Positions 61,747 to 64,000 of a stretch of 64,000 nucleotides of DNA are shown one piece after another. The first letter of the stretch is position 1, and every line of letters begins with the position of its first letter. The translations under genes were made by a program, and so were the position numbers. The notes beneath the pieces are model-generated. The model was not told where the DNA came from, searched no databases, and saw only the letters and a program-made list of their open reading frames with translations. The DNA comes from Hyphomicrobiales bacterium. GTDB taxonomy: Bacteria > Pseudomonadota > Alphaproteobacteria > Rhizobiales > Rhizobiaceae. Where the stretch lies: positions 124,001 to 188,000 of the forward strand of contig UBNQ01000020.1 of assembly GCA_900466875.1 (NCBI GenBank). The letters are read 5' to 3'.

Positions 61747-63519
61747 ATGCCGGAACTGAACGGAACAAAGCTACTTGCCCGCAACGTCGCGGCGGTGCGC
61801 CGCTCGTCTGCGCTGGCAGTCGAACAGGTGGCGGGCAATCCCGTTTCGACGCGACTGGAGTCGGGGGTCGGCAATTGCTTTCCGGGGCTGGAATGCGATC
61901 TGCGCAACCTGGAGCGACGCTTCCTGCCCTTTCTCGAAGTTGAATTTGTCACCCTTGTCACCAGTGCCGGGGACCGTGAGTTCATCCTACCCGTCGCCGT
62001 CGACATGGAGGGAGCGGAACGGGCGTTTGCGGCCGGTGCGTTGTCGGAGCAGGACATCTCGATCTATCGCGATATCGACGCGGCGATCGCGACGGGCGGT
62101 TTGGTGGCCGGCATCCAGCTCAACGGCACGTTCGGCATTCTCGGGCGGCTCGAACTCGACCTCTTCGAGTTTATCGGAATGCCCGCTGCCGGACCTGGAC
62201 GGGTGCCTCCCGACCTCTGGACCGCGGTCAGGATGTTAACCGAAGGCACGCCGGTCGAGGTCACGTTCCTGCTGCAGGACCGGGGGGTGACGCTGGTGCT
62301 CGAAACAACCCGGGCGCGATATCTCGACGACAACGGGGCATTGTCGGCCGCCTTCCTGCCCGGCGAGCTGACGCAGTCACTTTGCAGCCCCTGGACGCAT
62401 GATTTCCGCGATTGCGGATGTTTCTACTGGGCATCAAACCATCCCGACATCGTGCAGCCGGTGTTTCCGGCAGGAACCCCGCCCCAGGATCCGCAGCCCT
62501 GGACGGTGGACGTCCCGTGGCAGCGGCGCGAACGGCAGGTGTCGACCAACCCGCCGCCGTCAGCGACACAGAATTCCCCAGCGCCGATCGAAATTCGCCA
62601 TTACGAGATCAACCGGCGCTGGCAGGAACTGCATTTCGTGATGGGCAGACGCGAGACGACCTCGGCGTTCAAGCCGATCGAACAGGCAGGTAAGCCGTTG
62701 CCCGACCTTCCGGCCCTGCTTGCCCATCTGCGCTATGCGGCCGGTGTCGAGCTGGGCGTGGCGCAGGAATATCTCACGGCGGCCTATTCTCTCAAGCCGG
62801 ATGACGACGCGACCATGGCTGGCAATCCGCAATTGCGCGACGATATCAGGGCGACGCGATCGGAACTGATGCGCATCGCGATCGGCGAAATGCGCCACAC
62901 CCGCGCAGTCAACGATGTGGTGCGCGCCCTGATGCCGCCGGGTGGTTTCCAGCCGGCCCTGCAGGTCGCCAGACTGCTGCCGCCGGTTCCGCCGAGCCTC
63001 ATCCGGCCGGTCGAGTTTCGGCCGGCCAACAGGGCCGCGATCGAGGATTTCATTGCCATCGAAGCGCCATCGGCCGGTGTCGACGGGCTCTATTTCAACA
63101 TTCTCGCCACCCTGGAAACGCCGCCGCCGGATGTCCGTCCGTTCGCGGCCCCGGAATGGACCGAGGCAATCAGTTCGATCATCGCCGAGGGTGAAGATCA
63201 TTTCCAAACATTTCTCGATATCCGGGAGTGGCTCGCACCCTATGCCGAAAGCGATTATCTGCGGTCGACGGCGCCCCCGCGGCCCCTGCCGGGTCAGGCC
63301 GAACATGACGCCCTGCAACAGGCTTACGTGCAGCTGCTCGAAAACCTGCATCTCGGATATGCACGGGGCCGCCTGCCGGGCGCCAGCCCGATTAATGCGG
63401 CGCGGGTTTCCATGATCGAGCAGATCGATCCCCTTGCCCACGCCGTCGCCGCCAAAGGATTCCTTGTGGTCTTCGACGAACTGGCCGACGATCGCTTCAG
63501 GCCGATCGATCCTCCCTGA
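61747..63519 (+). CDS. LodA-motif protein fused to VioB-type ferritin-like domain
   Basis: A 590-residue protein. The N-terminal half has VGNCFPGLEC (C44, C50) and C213-SPW216-THD219-FRD-C223-GC225-FYW228-ASNHPDIV. This matches the LodA quinone-domain motifs PWxxDxxxC and W..xxPDxV, but with Cys223 and Trp228 only five apart. Residues ~318-530 form a ferritin-like domain of the iminophenyl-pyruvate dimer synthase (VioB) type: RYAAGVELGVAQEYLTAAYS, E381-MR-H384, and EGEDHFQTFLDIREWL. The first half may be modified by the adjacent radical SAM enzyme or flavoprotein. Cotranscribed with both. Confidence 0.78.
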   Translation: MPELNGTKLLARNVAAVRRSSALAVEQVAGNPVSTRLESGVGNCFPGLECDLRNLERRFLPFLEVEFVTLVTSAGDREFILPVAVDMEGAERAFAAGALSEQDISIYRDIDAAIATGGLVAGIQLNGTFGILGRLELDLFEFIGMPAAGPGRVPPDLWTAVRMLTEGTPVEVTFLLQDRGVTLVLETTRARYLDDNGALSAAFLPGELTQSLCSPWTHDFRDCGCFYWASNHPDIVQPVFPAGTPPQDPQPWTVDVPWQRRERQVSTNPPPSATQNSPAPIEIRHYEINRRWQELHFVMGRRETTSAFKPIEQAGKPLPDLPALLAHLRYAAGVELGVAQEYLTAAYSLKPDDDATMAGNPQLRDDIRATRSELMRIAIGEMRHTRAVNDVVRALMPPGGFQPALQVARLLPPVPPSLIRPVEFRPANRAAIEDFIAIEAPSAGVDGLYFNILATLETPPPDVRPFAAPEWTEAISSIIAEGEDHFQTFLDIREWLAPYAESDYLRSTAPPRPLPGQAEHDALQQAYVQLLENLHLGYARGRLPGASPINAARVSMIEQIDPLAHAVAAKGFLVVFDELADDRFRPIDPP

Positions 63520-63541
63520 GCCGTCTCGCGAGGATTTTCGA

Positions 63542-64000
63542 ATGTCTCGGGCAAATCCGGTCGTCATCCTGGGTGCCGGGCCTGTCGGGTTGCTGGCCGC
63601 GCTCCACGCCAGGCGATTGGGTCGTGACGTGACCGTCTTCACCAATCAGGCGCCGCCGGCCCATGACGGCCGTCGCAGCAATGATGTTCGCCCTCATATC
63701 GAATGTGTGCCGTCTCAGGTTATCGCCTTGCTGGTCGAGTTCGGCGTGGCGCCGGCCTTGCTCGGCGTCGAACAGTTGTTCGCGTCGAAATGCGTGCAAT
63801 GGGCAGAGGATCGCCCCGTCATCTTGCCTGCAGCGCCCTACGCCGCCATCAGCCGCCCGAACCTCGAAGCGGCACTGGCCCAGCTGACCGAGCGCGCCAG
63901 AATCTGGATCGTGCCGCAAGCCGTTTCGGCCGCAAGCATCGAGGCGATCGCCAGCGACGCGATCGTCTTTGATGCCACCGGCCGCCGCGCGATCAGCGCG
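63542..64000 (+). CDS. Second LodB/QhpG-like flavoprotein (partial)
   Basis: The first 153 residues of an FAD-dependent oxidoreductase that continues beyond the window. VVILGAGPVGLLAALHARRLGRDVTVF is the FAD-binding Rossmann motif. RSNDVRPHIECVPSQVIALL and IVFDATGRRA are consistent with a flavin monooxygenase of the LodB/QhpG kind. It starts 22 bases after the ferritin-fusion gene. A second flavoprotein dedicated to this half of the locus would parallel the lodB-like gene at 53235. Confidence 0.82.
   Translation, partial: MSRANPVVILGAGPVGLLAALHARRLGRDVTVFTNQAPPAHDGRRSNDVRPHIECVPSQVIALLVEFGVAPALLGVEQLFASKCVQWAEDRPVILPAAPYAAISRPNLEAALAQLTERARIWIVPQAVSAASIEAIASDAIVFDATGRRAISA

Overview
The window reads as a piece of a GC-rich alphaproteobacterial genome, most likely from the Rhizobium/Agrobacterium group. 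The reasons are the dense catabolic operons fed by ABC and TRAP transporters, a DUF982 protein, GntR, LacI and LysR regulators beside each operon, and very short intergenic gaps with ATGA or TGATG overlaps. No rRNA, CRISPR array or convincing tRNA was seen. Mobile DNA is limited to one decayed IS3-type remnant near 14.1 kb.

Layout. (1) 0.1-3.8 kb: a three-subunit membrane-anchored FAD dehydrogenase (small subunit, GMC flavoprotein with a CX5CX3C iron-sulfur motif, triheme cytochrome c) for periplasmic sugar or polyol oxidation. (2) 3.9-7.5 kb, minus strand: a Tat-exported aldo/keto reductase, a four-helix cytochrome b-like protein, a cytochrome P460 and a LysR regulator. (3) 7.6-13.8 kb, plus strand: aldo/keto reductase, Bcr/CflA-type MFS exporter, NmrA-like reductase, zinc alcohol dehydrogenase, an exported CMD-CMD-cupin fusion and an exported flavodoxin. 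(4) 13.8-14.7 kb: IS3 debris. (5) 14.7-20.7 kb, minus strand: polar amino-acid-type ABC transporter with two tandem binding proteins, beta-hydroxyacid dehydrogenase, RpiB/LacAB isomerase and GntR regulator, with a promoter and a GntR operator in front. (6) 20.8-31.8 kb, plus strand: ribokinase, then a ribose-type ABC importer, LacI regulator, two TIM-barrel sugar isomerase/epimerase-like proteins, a Gfo/Idh/MocA dehydrogenase and glucokinase. (7) 32.2-38.3 kb: TRAP transporter with fused DctQM, GntR regulator, and divergent enolase-superfamily dehydratase plus SDR, an acid-sugar pathway. (8) 39-41 kb: nhaA, a DUF982 protein and a small conserved-looking protein. (9) 41.4-52.2 kb: LysR plus a TRAP-fed operon with an arylmalonate-decarboxylase-like protein, flavin monooxygenase, an AroQ-like protein lacking canonical catalytic residues, quinone oxidoreductase, GST, a Rid protein lacking its usual Arg, DUF1028 and an M20 deacylase; its substrate is unknown. 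(10) 52.2-53.1 kb: a lox-like palindrome and a frameshifted DUF3616 pseudogene. (11) 53.2-64.0 kb: a LodA/LodB-type quinocofactor locus.

The strongest candidate for an undescribed system is region 11. On the minus strand is an ordinary lodAB-like pair (CTQ oxidase plus flavoprotein). Diverging from it on the plus strand are a metzincin-type zinc protease, a small beta-rich protein, a 540-residue protein resembling only the N-terminal body of LodA, a radical SAM/SPASM enzyme, a 590-residue protein carrying a LodA-like PWxxDxxxC and W..xxPDxV signature fused to a VioB/ferritin-like domain, and a second flavoprotein that runs off the window. This looks like a split LodA with its own radical-SAM and flavin maturation enzymes. 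That reading is inference from motif comparison and needs structural and experimental tests.
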